Numbered from the stretch's first letter, positions 19,943-28,563 are shown. The stretch is DNA of 64,000 nucleotides from an uncultured Collinsella sp. (GCA_958437935.1 CAUBPS010000001.1:186001-250000), one strand, 5' to 3'. The notes: generated from the letters alone by a model not told the origin. Numbers and translations: made by a program.

Positions 19943-20214
19943 CTACAGCTCGTACTTGTACACGCGGTAGATGTACTTCTCGGCTTCCATCTCGTAGGTG
20001 GCGATGGGCAGTCCATAGCGGTCGTCTCGTCGTTTGGCAGATAGGTCACACTGTGCTGGCCTGCGTTGAGCGAAAAATCGCCCTGGGCTTGCAGCAGCTT
20101 GTCCTCAAAGCCCGAACCTGCCCAAAAATCGGACAAGCCCACGGAAGGCCGTAGCAAGGTCATTTGCGCAACATATGTCCAGTAAAAACGGGTGGCAGCC
20201 GCTACGGCTACCAC
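19943..20214 (-). pseudogene. Decayed gene fragment with internal frameshift
   Basis: One minus-strand frame reads GLSDFWAGSGFEDKLLQAQG and then NAGQHSVTYLPNDET; after a one-base shift the neighbouring frame reads DRYGLPIATYEMEAEKYIYRVYKYEL and stops at 19943. Both halves look like real protein, and joining them gives ~85 residues that resemble the end of a longer enzyme. No start with a ribosome site is visible. The parent family was not recognised. A sequencing error in a short intact gene is possible. Confidence 0.45.
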
Positions 20215-20220
20215 CCGTTT
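20186..20220 (-). terminator. Terminator of the giant activase gene
   Basis: AAACGGGTGG...AGCCG pairs with CGGCT...CCACCCGTTT; the minus strand continues with TTTTTACTGG. Confidence 0.85.
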
Positions 20221-20248
20221 GTCTCATATCTAGCCCATAGCAGACCAG

Positions 20249-23200
20249 CTACTTCTTAATGCCGCGCCCCAGGCGCTTGGCGACCGATGCAACGGCCTCC
20301 TCACTGGCAGATCCGCAGCTCGCACAGCCGTCGTGGGCACGCATCTGACCGGTGACCTCGTCCATCGCGAGCGGCGCCACCTTCTCAAGCTTAAAGCCCT
20401 TACCGGCGCGCATGTTCTCCTTGGCCACGCTGATCATGAGCTTAATGCGGTTGAGCTGGTTGACCTCGGACGCACCGGGGTCGTAGTCCACCGCGACGAT
20501 GTTGCTCTCGGGATGCTGGCGGCGCAGCTCCTTGATCACGGCCTTGCCCACCACGTGGTTGGGCAGGCACGCGAAAGGCTGCGTGCAGATGATGTTGGGC
20601 GCACCGTGGTCGATCAGGTCGAGCATCTCGGCCGTGAGCAGCCAGCCCTCGCCCATGTTGTTGCACACCGAAAGCACTGTGCGGGCCTTGTCGGCCATGG
20701 TGCCGATGCGCTCGGGAGCCTCAAAGCGGCGGGACCTTTCGAGCATCTCCTCCACCGGCGTACGCATCCAGTCCACGAGTTTGATGAGCGCCTGCATACC
20801 AGCGCGCGTAGTGGCAGAGCTTCCCAGCTCGTCCTTCTGCAGCTCCGCGTTGCTCATGGAGTACAGGAAGAAGTCGAGCAGACCCGGCACCACGGCCTCG
20901 CAGCCCTCGCGCTCGATCACGTCGACCACATGGTTGTTGGCCGTAGGGTGGAACTTGACCAGGATCTCGCCGACCACACCCACGCGCGGCTTGGTGCCCT
21001 CGCCCACGAGCGGCATAGTGTCGAACGCGCAGATGGCCTCGCGGCACAGCTTGGTGTAGTTGTGGCGGTTGAACTTGGGCGCCAGCTTGCGGGCGCGCGC
21101 CATGTACTCCTCGTAGAGCGCGTTGGCGGCACCGGGCGTGGCCTCGTACGGGCGGCAGCGGTAGAGCATCTGCATCATCACGTCGCCAAAGAGCACCGCG
21201 TAGACTGCCTGCTTAAGCAGCGCCGGCGTAATCTTAAAGCCGGGGTTGTCCTCGCCCAGCGCCACGGCCGAAAGCGAGATCACCGGAATCTCAGGGTGGC
21301 CGCTCTCGCGCAGGGCCTTGCGGATGAGCGCGATGTAGTTGGTGGCACGGCAGCCACCACCGGTCTGGCTGATAACCACGGCCGTCTTGGACAGATCGTA
21401 CCTGCCGCTCTCGATAGCCTCCATAATCTGGCCCGTCACCAGGATCGACGGATAGCAGATGTCGTTGTTCACGTAGCGCAGGCCGGCCTCGACGGCGTCG
21501 TGATCGGTCGAGGGCAGCAGCTCCAAGTTGTAGCCAGCACCGCGGAACACCTCTTTGACCAGGTCAAAGTGGATCGGCGCCATCTGCGGGCACAGGATGG
21601 TGTAGCCCTCCTCGCGCATCTGCTCGGTAAAGGGCACCTTGGGCCACGCGGTCGAAGCGCTCTCGCGCTGCGCCTCGAACGTGTACTTGCGGCTCGCGAA
21701 CGCGGGAGCGTCCGTGGAGGGCGCCACCGGCGCGGCATCGCCCTGCTCGTAAGTCTCGCCCGCGGCCGTAGCCTCGGCCAAGCGCTCGGCCTCCTGGTCC
21801 TTGAGCGCCGCCATGAGCGAGCGAATACGGATACGCGCGGCGCCCAAGTTGGACACCTCGTCAATCTTGAGCACGGTGTAGATCTTGCCGCTGGCCTCCA
21901 GAATCTCCTGCACCTGGTCGGTGGTCAGAGCGTCCAGGCCGCAGCCGAAAGAGTTGAGCTGAATCAGGTCCAGGTCGTTGCGCATCGTCACAAAACGGGC
22001 GACGGCGTACAGGCGGCTGTGGTACATCCACTGGTCGACGACGCGAATCGGACGCTCGGGCTTCACCAGGTGCGCGAGCGAATCCTCGGTAAAGACCGCA
22101 AAGCCAAAGCTCGAGATAAGCTCAGGCAGGGCGTGGTTGATCTCGGGGTCGTTATGGTAAGGACGGCCGGCGAGTACGATGCCATGGCCGCCGTGGTCCT
22201 CGACCCACTTAAGAGCCTCCTCGCCCATGGTCTGGATGTCCTCGTGGAAACGAGCATCGGCTTCAAAGGCAGCGTTGACGGCGGCATCGACCTCGGAGCG
22301 TGTGATCTTTGGACCGCGCACGCGACCGCGACCGGCTTGCGCATCGGCCACGCGGTCGACGGCGAGCACCTGGTACAGGCGGCGCTTGAGCTCGGTCTTG
22401 TCGTGATAGGGCACAAACGGATACAGGAACTCGATGTTCTGTTCGCGAATCTCGTCGATGTTGAGCGCCAGCGCCGTGGGGTAGCTCATGACGATGGGGC
22501 AGTTGTAGCAGTTGCCGGCGGTCGGATCCTCCTTGCGCTCCCAGCGCACGCACGGCATCCAAATGAAGTCGACATCGCGGTCGATAAGGTTCATCACATG
22601 GCCGTGGCTCATCTTGGCCGGATAGCACACGCTCTCGGACGGCATGGACTCGATGCCCGCCTGGTAGGTCTTTTTGCTCGACTGGTCGGACAGCTGCACG
22701 CTAAAGCCCAGGCGCGTAAAGAACGCGTGCCAGAAGGGGTAGTTCTCGTACATGTTGAGTGCGCGCGGGATGCCGACGGTGCCGCGCGGGGCCTCGTCGG
22801 GGCTCAGCACCTCGCGGTCAAAGAGCAGCTCGTTTTTCTTTTTGAAGAGGTTGGGGGCCTCGGTCTTTTGCTTTTTGTGGCCGGCGCCCTTCTCGCAGCG
22901 GTTGCCGGTAATGAAGCGCCTGCCGCCGCCAAAGTCGTTAACGGTAAGCTGGCAGTTGTTGGAGCAACGGCCGCAGCGGACGTGCTTTTGCGTCACGGTG
23001 AGGTGCGCGATGTCCTCGGCAGAAAGAATGGTCGAGGTGCCGTCGGCGCCGGCGCGATCGCGGGCGAGCAGGGCCGCACCGTAGGCGCCCATGCAGCCGG
23101 CGATGTCGGGACGCACGGCATGAACGCCGGTGAGCTGCTCAAACGCGCGCAACGTGGCGTCGGACATAAAGGTGCCGCCCTGAACGATCACCTGGCTGCC

Positions 23201-25036
23201 GATCTCCTTGGGATCGCGCAGCTTAATAACCTTGAACAGGGCATTCTTGATGACGGAATAGGACAGGCCGGCCGCGATGTCGCCCACCGTGGCGCCTTCC
23301 TTTTGCGCCTGCTTGACGCGTGAATTCATAAAGACCGTGCAGCGGCTGCCCAGGTCGACGGGGGCCTTAGCATGGATGGCGGCATCGGCGAACGCGCGCA
23401 CGTCCATGTTCATAGAGACGGCGAAGCTCTCGATAAAGCTGCCGCAGCCCGACGAGCAAGCCTCGTTGAGCATGATGTGCTCGATAACGCCGTCCTTGAC
23501 GCGCAGGCACTTCATGTCCTGGCCGCCAATGTCCAGAATAAACTCGACGCCGGGCAGGAACGCCTTGGCGCCGCGCAGGTGCGCAACGGTTTCGATCTCG
23601 CCGGAATCGGCCTTGAGGGCCTCGATGAGCAGCGCCTCGCCGTAGCCCGTGGTGGTCACGTGGCCGATGGTGCAGCCGGCGGGGATGTGATCGTAGAAAT
23701 CGGCCATGATGACCTTGGCCGTGCCCAGGATATCGCCGTTGTTGTTGCCGTACCAGGTGTGCAGCAGCTGGCCGTCCTCGCCCACGAGCGCGGCCTTCAT
23801 GGTGGTGGAACCGGCGTCGATGCCAATGAACACGCGGCCGGTGTAGCCTTCGAGCTTGCCCTTGGGGACGACCTCGGTGTCGTGGCGGGTCTTGAACTCG
23901 GCAAAGTCCTCATCGGTGGCAAAGAGCGGGTCTAGACGCTCGACCTCGGCACCCTGTGTGTCACCCAGGGCATCGATGGCCTCGATAAGCTGCGGGAACG
24001 TGCTGAGCTTGTTGGACTCGTGCGCCATGGCGGCGCCGCTCGCCACAAACAGGTGAGCGTTTTGGGGTACGATACGGTGCTCCTCGTCCAGGTTGAGCGT
24101 GAGGTAGAAGCGGTGACGCAGCTCGGAGAGATACTGCAGCGGGCCGCCCAGGAAGGCGACGTTGCCGCGGATGGGACGGCCGCACGCCAGGCCCGAGATG
24201 GTCTGGGTCACGACGGCCTGGAAGATGGAAGCGGCCACGTCCTCGGGGCGGGCGCCCTCGTTGAGCAGCGGCTGCACGTCGGTCTTGGCAAAAACGCCGC
24301 AGCGGCTGGCGATGGGATAAATGGTGGTGGCGTTGGCCGCGAGTTCGTTAAGGCCGCTGGCGTCAGTGTGCAGCAGGGTTGCCATCTGGTCGATGAACGC
24401 GCCCGTGCCGCCGGCGCAGGTGCCGTTCATGCGCTGCTCGATACCGTTGTCGAAGTAGATGATCTTGGCGTCCTCGCCGCCCAGCTCGATGGCGACGTCG
24501 GTGGCCGGGATGAGGGTCTCGACGGCACGCTTGCTGGCGATGACCTCCTGGACAAACTCCAGGTCGAGCCACTGGGACAGCAGCAGGCCGCCCGATCCGG
24601 TAATGGCGCAGGTCATTTGGGCCGTCGGCAGCACGGTCGCAGCGCCCTCGAACAGGTCGCGGGCGCAGGCACGGACGTCGGTGTGGTGGCGCTGGTACTT
24701 GGCGTAGACAATCTGGTTGTCGTCGTTGAGCACGGCGAGCTTAACGGTGGTGGAGCCCACGTCGATGCCCAGGTGCAGGTTGCCGCGAGCGTTCTCGGGG
24801 TTGAAGATCGCGCCTTCGGGGGCCTGGGCGGCGGTGGCGGCTACGGGCTCAGTGGCGGTAGCGAGCTCGCTAGCGGCGGGCGTCTCCCCTGCCGCGTTCT
24901 TGGCATCGGCAACTGCCTCAGCAACTTTCTCGGCAGCCGCGGCCGCAGCCTTCTGCGCGGCGTCCACCACGGTGGGCGCGGCCTCACGCGCGGCAGCGAC
25001 CATACGGTCCTTAATGCCCTCGACGAGTTTGCTCAT
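20249..25036 (-). CDS. Giant acyl-CoA dehydratase activase / 2-hydroxyacyl-CoA dehydratase-like fusion protein
   Basis: 1595 residues. Order seen: an Ala-rich helical N-terminus (1-85); a first BadF/BcrA/HgdC-type ATPase with GIDVGSTTVK at 90-99; a second ATPase domain with GIDAGSTTMK near 403 and NEACSSGCGSFIESFA; a Cys cluster (CGRCSNNCQLTVND, near 692); a DUF2229-type domain (VGIPRALNMYENYPFWHAF, near 755); and a C-terminal part resembling dehydratase D-components (TILCPQMAPIHFDLVKEVFRGAG near 1145, SQTGGGCRATNYIALIRKAL). Known activases use ATP and a shared 4Fe-4S cluster to fire one electron into a radical dehydratase. Such fused proteins occur in clostridia and Coriobacteriia, and their true substrate is unknown. 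The TetR gene just upstream probably controls it. Confidence 0.9.
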   Translation of the reverse strand: MSKLVEGIKDRMVAAAREAAPTVVDAAQKAAAAAAEKVAEAVADAKNAAGETPAASELATATEPVAATAAQAPEGAIFNPENARGNLHLGIDVGSTTVKLAVLNDDNQIVYAKYQRHHTDVRACARDLFEGAATVLPTAQMTCAITGSGGLLLSQWLDLEFVQEVIASKRAVETLIPATDVAIELGGEDAKIIYFDNGIEQRMNGTCAGGTGAFIDQMATLLHTDASGLNELAANATTIYPIASRCGVFAKTDVQPLLNEGARPEDVAASIFQAVVTQTISGLACGRPIRGNVAFLGGPLQYLSELRHRFYLTLNLDEEHRIVPQNAHLFVASGAAMAHESNKLSTFPQLIEAIDALGDTQGAEVERLDPLFATDEDFAEFKTRHDTEVVPKGKLEGYTGRVFIGIDAGSTTMKAALVGEDGQLLHTWYGNNNGDILGTAKVIMADFYDHIPAGCTIGHVTTTGYGEALLIEALKADSGEIETVAHLRGAKAFLPGVEFILDIGGQDMKCLRVKDGVIEHIMLNEACSSGCGSFIESFAVSMNMDVRAFADAAIHAKAPVDLGSRCTVFMNSRVKQAQKEGATVGDIAAGLSYSVIKNALFKVIKLRDPKEIGSQVIVQGGTFMSDATLRAFEQLTGVHAVRPDIAGCMGAYGAALLARDRAGADGTSTILSAEDIAHLTVTQKHVRCGRCSNNCQLTVNDFGGGRRFITGNRCEKGAGHKKQKTEAPNLFKKKNELLFDREVLSPDEAPRGTVGIPRALNMYENYPFWHAFFTRLGFSVQLSDQSSKKTYQAGIESMPSESVCYPAKMSHGHVMNLIDRDVDFIWMPCVRWERKEDPTAGNCYNCPIVMSYPTALALNIDEIREQNIEFLYPFVPYHDKTELKRRLYQVLAVDRVADAQAGRGRVRGPKITRSEVDAAVNAAFEADARFHEDIQTMGEEALKWVEDHGGHGIVLAGRPYHNDPEINHALPELISSFGFAVFTEDSLAHLVKPERPIRVVDQWMYHSRLYAVARFVTMRNDLDLIQLNSFGCGLDALTTDQVQEILEASGKIYTVLKIDEVSNLGAARIRIRSLMAALKDQEAERLAEATAAGETYEQGDAAPVAPSTDAPAFASRKYTFEAQRESASTAWPKVPFTEQMREEGYTILCPQMAPIHFDLVKEVFRGAGYNLELLPSTDHDAVEAGLRYVNNDICYPSILVTGQIMEAIESGRYDLSKTAVVISQTGGGCRATNYIALIRKALRESGHPEIPVISLSAVALGEDNPGFKITPALLKQAVYAVLFGDVMMQMLYRCRPYEATPGAANALYEEYMARARKLAPKFNRHNYTKLCREAICAFDTMPLVGEGTKPRVGVVGEILVKFHPTANNHVVDVIEREGCEAVVPGLLDFFLYSMSNAELQKDELGSSATTRAGMQALIKLVDWMRTPVEEMLERSRRFEAPERIGTMADKARTVLSVCNNMGEGWLLTAEMLDLIDHGAPNIICTQPFACLPNHVVGKAVIKELRRQHPESNIVAVDYDPGASEVNQLNRIKLMISVAKENMRAGKGFKLEKVAPLAMDEVTGQMRAHDGCASCGSASEEAVASVAKRLGRGIKK

Positions 25037-25047
25037 TGTCTCTCCTC

Positions 25048-25758
25048 TTAGTTGTTGGACTCGACGGTTGCGGCGGTGTCGGCCGCGTCCTCGAGCTGCA
25101 AGTTCAATAGCTTCATGCCGTATTCCGGCACGTTGATATCGATGGGTTGGCCATATAGGTCGCCGGGACGCACAAAGGCGATAACCGTCATAATGCGCGC
25201 CATGGCCTCGGGCGATTCGGTGAGCCCACGCTCAAACCAGCGCTGAATCAGGCCGACCTCGGCGCTCACGACGTAGGTAACGTAATAGTCAAAGAATGTA
25301 CCCAGCGCCAAGCCCAAAATGCCCGTCTGCGCACGCGGCACCACAGCCTCACGAGCGGTATCGATGATTCTTTTAATGAAGGCCTGGTCGCCGCCCGGAC
25401 CCAGCAGTGATCCGATCAAATCGCGGTTGGCCGCAAGGTAGCGCAGCAACTCAACCGAACCGGGCGCCGGCTCGAGCTCATCGATGTTGTGATAGAGATC
25501 GGGCAGTTGAGCTGCGGTGATGAGCTCAATGCGCTCACGAATCTCGGCCAGCAAGCCGTCCTCGATTTGATTGATAAAGTCGGGAATATCGCGGTAGTGC
25601 GAATAGAACGTGCGGCGCGTAAGGCCAGCGCGCTCGGTGAGCGACGCGACATTAATGCGCGAAAGGTCGCCGCTTTCGGCAAGTTCGCTGGCAAGTGCCT
25701 GGCGAAGGGCACGCTGTGAGCGAAGGGACCGGCGATCGCATTTCTCGAGCTGGGACAA
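25048..25758 (-). CDS. TetR/AcrR family transcriptional regulator
   Basis: 236 residues. The N-terminal helix-turn-helix is clear: ALRQALASELAESGDLSRINVASLTERAGLTRRTFYSHYRDIPDF. The C-terminal part matches the TetR ligand-domain form common in low-similarity members (GTFFDYYVTYVVSAEVGLIQRWFERGL). The gene ends 11 bp before the giant activase gene and lies on the same strand, so the two are probably co-transcribed. Two palindromes lie before its start and suggest self-regulation. The ligand is unknown; an acyl-CoA is a guess from context. Confidence 0.9.
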   Translation of the reverse strand: MSQLEKCDRRSLRSQRALRQALASELAESGDLSRINVASLTERAGLTRRTFYSHYRDIPDFINQIEDGLLAEIRERIELITAAQLPDLYHNIDELEPAPGSVELLRYLAANRDLIGSLLGPGGDQAFIKRIIDTAREAVVPRAQTGILGLALGTFFDYYVTYVVSAEVGLIQRWFERGLTESPEAMARIMTVIAFVRPGDLYGQPIDINVPEYGMKLLNLQLEDAADTAATVESNN

Positions 25759-25780
25759 GCGTCCTCCTTGTTACTCAGCC

Positions 25781-25822
25781 TGTGCGCTATTGCACAGTGC
25801 GAGTATTATTGCACACCGTGTG
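25781..25822 (-). promoter_or_regulatory. Tandem palindromes upstream of the TetR-activase operon
   Basis: TGTGC-gctatt-GCACA (25781-25796) and CACACcGTGTG (25812-25822) lie 22-64 bp before the regulator's start. They share half-site letters (TGTG/CACA), fitting a TetR operator pair. Binding by this TetR is inferred. Confidence 0.6.
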
Positions 25823-25936
25823 TATCAACACGTAAAGGCAATATTTTGGATGTGTTAAAGGGACAGTTTCTTTGCCATATTCAGCGACCGCCTAGGTTGT
25901 GCCAGTTGTGCCTGGCTTTTGGAGCGGCATTGCCGA

Positions 25937-25965
25937 TTGTTCAAAATGTCATTCGTGGGTAGAAT
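25937..25965 (+). promoter_or_regulatory. Promoter of the antisense RNA
   Basis: TTGTTC and TAGAAT are separated by exactly 17 bp, a good sigma-70-type promoter. No ribosome site or open frame follows, only a structured stretch and a terminator ~85 bp on. Confidence 0.65.
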
Positions 25966-25971
25966 AGTGTC

Positions 25972-26054
25972 GACGGCAGCCCAAGTTCTGGAAAGCTGGG
26001 CAGCGCCGTTGCTTGGATTAAGGGGTCAACGCCTTAGCGGCGGCGACCCCTTTT
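25972..26054 (+). ncRNA. Candidate antisense RNA antitoxin
   Basis: About 83 nt predicted from promoter to terminator. Two hairpins: GACGGC..CCCA with TGGG..GCCGT in the first half, then a terminator stem AAGGGGTC (26020-26027) / GACCCCTT (26045-26052) followed by TTTT. It runs toward, and overlaps, the last seven codons of the 41-residue gene on the other strand. It carries CGTTGCTT (26007-26014), which is complementary to AAGCAACG occurring twice within the small gene's mRNA (26056-26063 and 26068-26075). This is the layout of type I antitoxins. Existence of the RNA is a prediction. Confidence 0.6.
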
Positions 26055-26159
26055 ACGTTGCTTCGAACGTTGCTTGAGTGCCTCGGAAAGCCCGACGAGT
26101 GCCGTGGAGAACGAGACCAAAGCGGTCAGAAGTCTCACGAAATCAATCAGATCGGTCAT
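26034..26159 (-). CDS. 41-residue hydrophobic-basic peptide, candidate type I toxin
   Basis: Starts at ATG 26159 behind a very strong ribosome site (GGGAGGTGAT) and stops with TAA at 26034-26036. It begins MTDLIDFVRLLTALVSFSTA, has one membrane-length hydrophobic helix (about residues 5-28) and a basic tail (KQRSKQRKRGRRR). Size, helix and tail match small membrane toxins of type I systems (Fst/TxpA/BsrG-like), though no close family was recognised. In the leader, CCTCC can pair with the GGAGG of the ribosome site, so translation is likely restrained. The stop codon lies in the loop of the shared terminator hairpin. Confidence 0.65.
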   Translation of the reverse strand: MTDLIDFVRLLTALVSFSTALVGLSEALKQRSKQRKRGRRR

Positions 26160-26223
26160 GGGCATCACCTCCCATCAGATGGAGGGCGTTGCCCGGCACA
26201 TGGAACTGCCGCCAACAGTATCA

Positions 26224-26253
26224 ATTCTATCAAAGCGCAGTTAGATATGCGAA
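26224..26253 (-). promoter_or_regulatory. Promoter of the small toxin-like gene
   Basis: On the minus strand TTCGCA and TAGAAT are 18 bp apart. The -10 is identical to that of the opposing RNA. A start near 26217 would give a leader of ~58 nt. Confidence 0.5.
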
Positions 26254-26287
26254 TGTTTGTTCGTATTTCAAGAGACCAGCGTCACCT

Positions 26288-26314
26288 GTGACAAAAGGGC
26301 TGTCCCTTTGTCAC
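26288..26314. repeat. Inverted repeat with GGGCTGTCCC core
   Basis: GTGACAAAAGGG and CCCTTTGTCAC flank a short loop; it abuts the stop codon of the HAD gene. Similar in core to the REP-like family and a possible 3' stem for that gene. Confidence 0.6.
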
Positions 26315-26315
26315 A

Positions 26316-27179
26316 TTATTCGATTACGGTGCAGGAATTCTGCTTGTGCATGGTGGCAAGCATGTGTTTGGGAACGGCGTGGGCCATGCAGCTACCGATA
26401 GTCGCGCTCGCGGCGGCCTTGGCCGCGTCACTGCCGTTTTTGGTCGCGTAGCTATGGCGGAAGCGTTTGAGCATGGCAATGTCGTTGCCGCCGTCTCCGT
26501 AAACCGCGACCTCGTCCTCGGCAATGCCGTAGTAGCTCGCCAGCCAGGCCACGCTCTCGCCCTTGTTGCACGCCGCGTCCGTGATCTCAAACATCACCGG
26601 ATCGAACGGCGCGTTGACCACACGGTCCGAGCGCTCGGCCAAATACGCCTTAAGGTCGCGCTCCAGCTCGGGCGAGGTCACACGGCAGTTAATCTTGCAC
26701 ACATCGTGGCGCAGGATGTCACCGATCGACTGGTCGAAATACTGCTCCTCGTGATACCCGCCACGTGCACGCATACCGCGCATCACGATGCGCTTGATGG
26801 GGCTGTCCTTTTTAAAGCCCGCCTGATGCATCTCGAACGATCCGCTCGAGAACATGCCGTCGGGCGTGGAGCAATCAAAACAGATATCCGGAAACTCCTT
26901 GAGCAGCTCCTCGGTAATCTGCGGGTCGATAGTCCAAGTCTTGAGCACCTCGCCATGGCTGTTGCGCACGATGGATCCGTTGGAGCAGCAGGCGTCAAGC
27001 GCCAGGCCCGTAAAGCCATGCTCGCCGATCGGCAGCGTCGAGCGTCCGGTCGCGGGAACCACATGCAGGCCAGCCTCGGTCAGCTCGCGAATGGCGCGGC
27101 GGATGGTCCCATCCGCCTCGTGCAGGGCGTTCAGCAGCGTTCCGTCTAAGTCACTCGCAAACATCTTGATCATGGGCAT
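26316..27179 (-). CDS. HAD superfamily hydrolase, Cof subfamily
   Basis: 287 residues, start at ATG 27179 (or 27173) behind AAGGAGAG. Phosphatase of the Cof/YidA type: MFASDLDGTLLNA holds the nucleophile Asp and acid Asp; VVPATGRS is motif II; NKGESVAWLASYYGI motif III; VYGDGGNDIAML motif IV. The cap domain (residues ~85-190) has the C2B form. Cof phosphatases act on sugar phosphates, flavin mononucleotide or other small molecules; the substrate here is open. The start codon and ribosome site lie in one arm of a 21-bp perfect inverted repeat. Confidence 0.92.
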   Translation of the reverse strand: MPMIKMFASDLDGTLLNALHEADGTIRRAIRELTEAGLHVVPATGRSTLPIGEHGFTGLALDACCSNGSIVRNSHGEVLKTWTIDPQITEELLKEFPDICFDCSTPDGMFSSGSFEMHQAGFKKDSPIKRIVMRGMRARGGYHEEQYFDQSIGDILRHDVCKINCRVTSPELERDLKAYLAERSDRVVNAPFDPVMFEITDAACNKGESVAWLASYYGIAEDEVAVYGDGGNDIAMLKRFRHSYATKNGSDAAKAAASATIGSCMAHAVPKHMLATMHKQNSCTVIE

Positions 27180-27227
27180 GTCTCTCCTTCGTCTGCACGA
27201 TATTGTAGACGAAGGAGAGACATGCCC
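27174..27227. repeat. 21-bp perfect inverted repeat over the HAD ribosome site
   Basis: Arms 27174-27194 and 27207-27227 are perfect reverse complements (GGGCATGTCTCTCCTTCGTC... ) around a 12-nt loop. One arm contains the AAGGAGAG ribosome site and ATG of the HAD gene, so the mRNA hairpin would hide them. Confidence 0.85.
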
Positions 27228-27288
27228 AAACAATGCCGTCCCGGCACGCTGTACCACCGCCTCCACAAATTCACGGTGCCCCAGCGCG

Positions 27289-28551
27289 TTAAGACAATCG
27301 CCGCAAGCGATTTTTCAGCCGATAAAACAGCGCCGTCGTCAACGTCAGCACCGCCAGCATGCCTGCGAATACAATCGCCGGTGTCCATCGATCATATGCA
27401 ACCCCGTACGTCAATTGGCCGATAGGTGTTGCGCAGGAAAGGACCATGTAAACGACCGAAAGCACTTTTCCGCGGAGCTCAGTCGGCGCCGCCCGCTGAA
27501 CAAACGCGATGATTTCAACCGACGCAATGGCTGCCCACACCATGACCCATGCCGAACCAACCGCAAACACGGTGAACACGCATACATCTGCGCCGAACAG
27601 TAGCGTAACAATAATCGGTACGACTCCAAAACAGGTCATCGCAACATATCGACATATGCCATTGAGAGAAAAGCGATGCGGCCAAATGCCGACCAAGCCA
27701 CTGCCGGTAAGACCACCCAAGCCCAGAGCAACCTCAACTATCCCAGCGCAGGACGATTGCATGCCGAGATGCTTTGTAACAATAATGGGAGCGCCAATCG
27801 TTAGCCCAACCAACGCAAGGTTCAAAACTGCCGCAAGCAAAATCACAGCGACCAATGATGCATTTTGCAACAGATACCGAATCGATTCCCGAAAATCGTT
27901 TCGGCATGTCGTACGAGTCGCGCCGTCTCCCATCGTTTCAGATGAGGCATTTTGCTTGAGTGCGCCCCCAAACAGCAGGGCTGAAATCGCAAACGTCACC
28001 GACGCGGTTGCGCAAAGAGTATCGATACCAAAGCACCCATAGACTGCCGTCCCGACCACAGGGCCCAAGATATTGCTCACCATGGTCGACTGCGAAACCA
28101 ATGCAGTGACCCGCTCAACCTTCTCTTTACCCGCCATGCGCACCGTCTCAATTTGGAGCATTGGCTTTAGCAGCGATTGAACGCCATATTGAACACAAAG
28201 TATCGCTACTACGACGACCGCAAGAGGCAATGAGCGCTTCATGGGGATAGACAGCAGCGATGCAGTCATCAGAGCAATACCGAGGGCCACGAGGACCTCG
28301 CGCTGTCTTCCCCGATCCGCCAAGATCCCGCCAACCGGAGTCGCGAGCACACCTGGTATGAACGCTATCGCCGCGACAGCGCCATATAACGTTGACGAGC
28401 CGCTGCAATCGAACAAGTAAAGCGGATACGCAAAGCACAGCGCCGACAGCATCGAATACGTGCACAGTTGCGCAACAAGAAGGCCAAAAAATCTGATAGA
28501 TCGTACTGTTTTTTGCGTCAACGAGACGCTACTCCTCCGCATCCCAGCCAT
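27289..28551 (-). CDS. Major facilitator superfamily transporter
   Basis: 420 residues from ATG 28551 (a second in-frame ATG is at 28542). Twelve membrane helices; the loop between helices 2 and 3 reads GGILADRGRQREVL, the MFS A-like motif, and a second copy of the fold begins near residue 210 (ESIRYLLQNASLVAVILLAA). Similar to MFS exporters of the enterobactin/macrolide type. The TetR gene upstream and the operators between them indicate a drug- or metabolite-inducible efflux pump. Codon use is more AT-rich than neighbouring genes (many ATC/AAC/GCA and rarer codons), which could mean recent acquisition. Confidence 0.88.
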   Translation of the reverse strand: MAGMRRSSVSLTQKTVRSIRFFGLLVAQLCTYSMLSALCFAYPLYLFDCSGSSTLYGAVAAIAFIPGVLATPVGGILADRGRQREVLVALGIALMTASLLSIPMKRSLPLAVVVVAILCVQYGVQSLLKPMLQIETVRMAGKEKVERVTALVSQSTMVSNILGPVVGTAVYGCFGIDTLCATASVTFAISALLFGGALKQNASSETMGDGATRTTCRNDFRESIRYLLQNASLVAVILLAAVLNLALVGLTIGAPIIVTKHLGMQSSCAGIVEVALGLGGLTGSGLVGIWPHRFSLNGICRYVAMTCFGVVPIIVTLLFGADVCVFTVFAVGSAWVMVWAAIASVEIIAFVQRAAPTELRGKVLSVVYMVLSCATPIGQLTYGVAYDRWTPAIVFAGMLAVLTLTTALFYRLKNRLRRLS

Positions 28552-28563
28552 AAGCCTGCCCCC

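Noticed and set aside
20333..23323. Long plus-strand open frame opposite the giant activase gene
   Set aside because: Its translation lacks family motifs and mirrors the codon pattern of the activase, which has clear domains.
26058..26291. Plus-strand frame opposite the 41-residue gene
   Set aside because: No ribosome site; the minus frame has GGGAGGTGAT and toxin-like composition.
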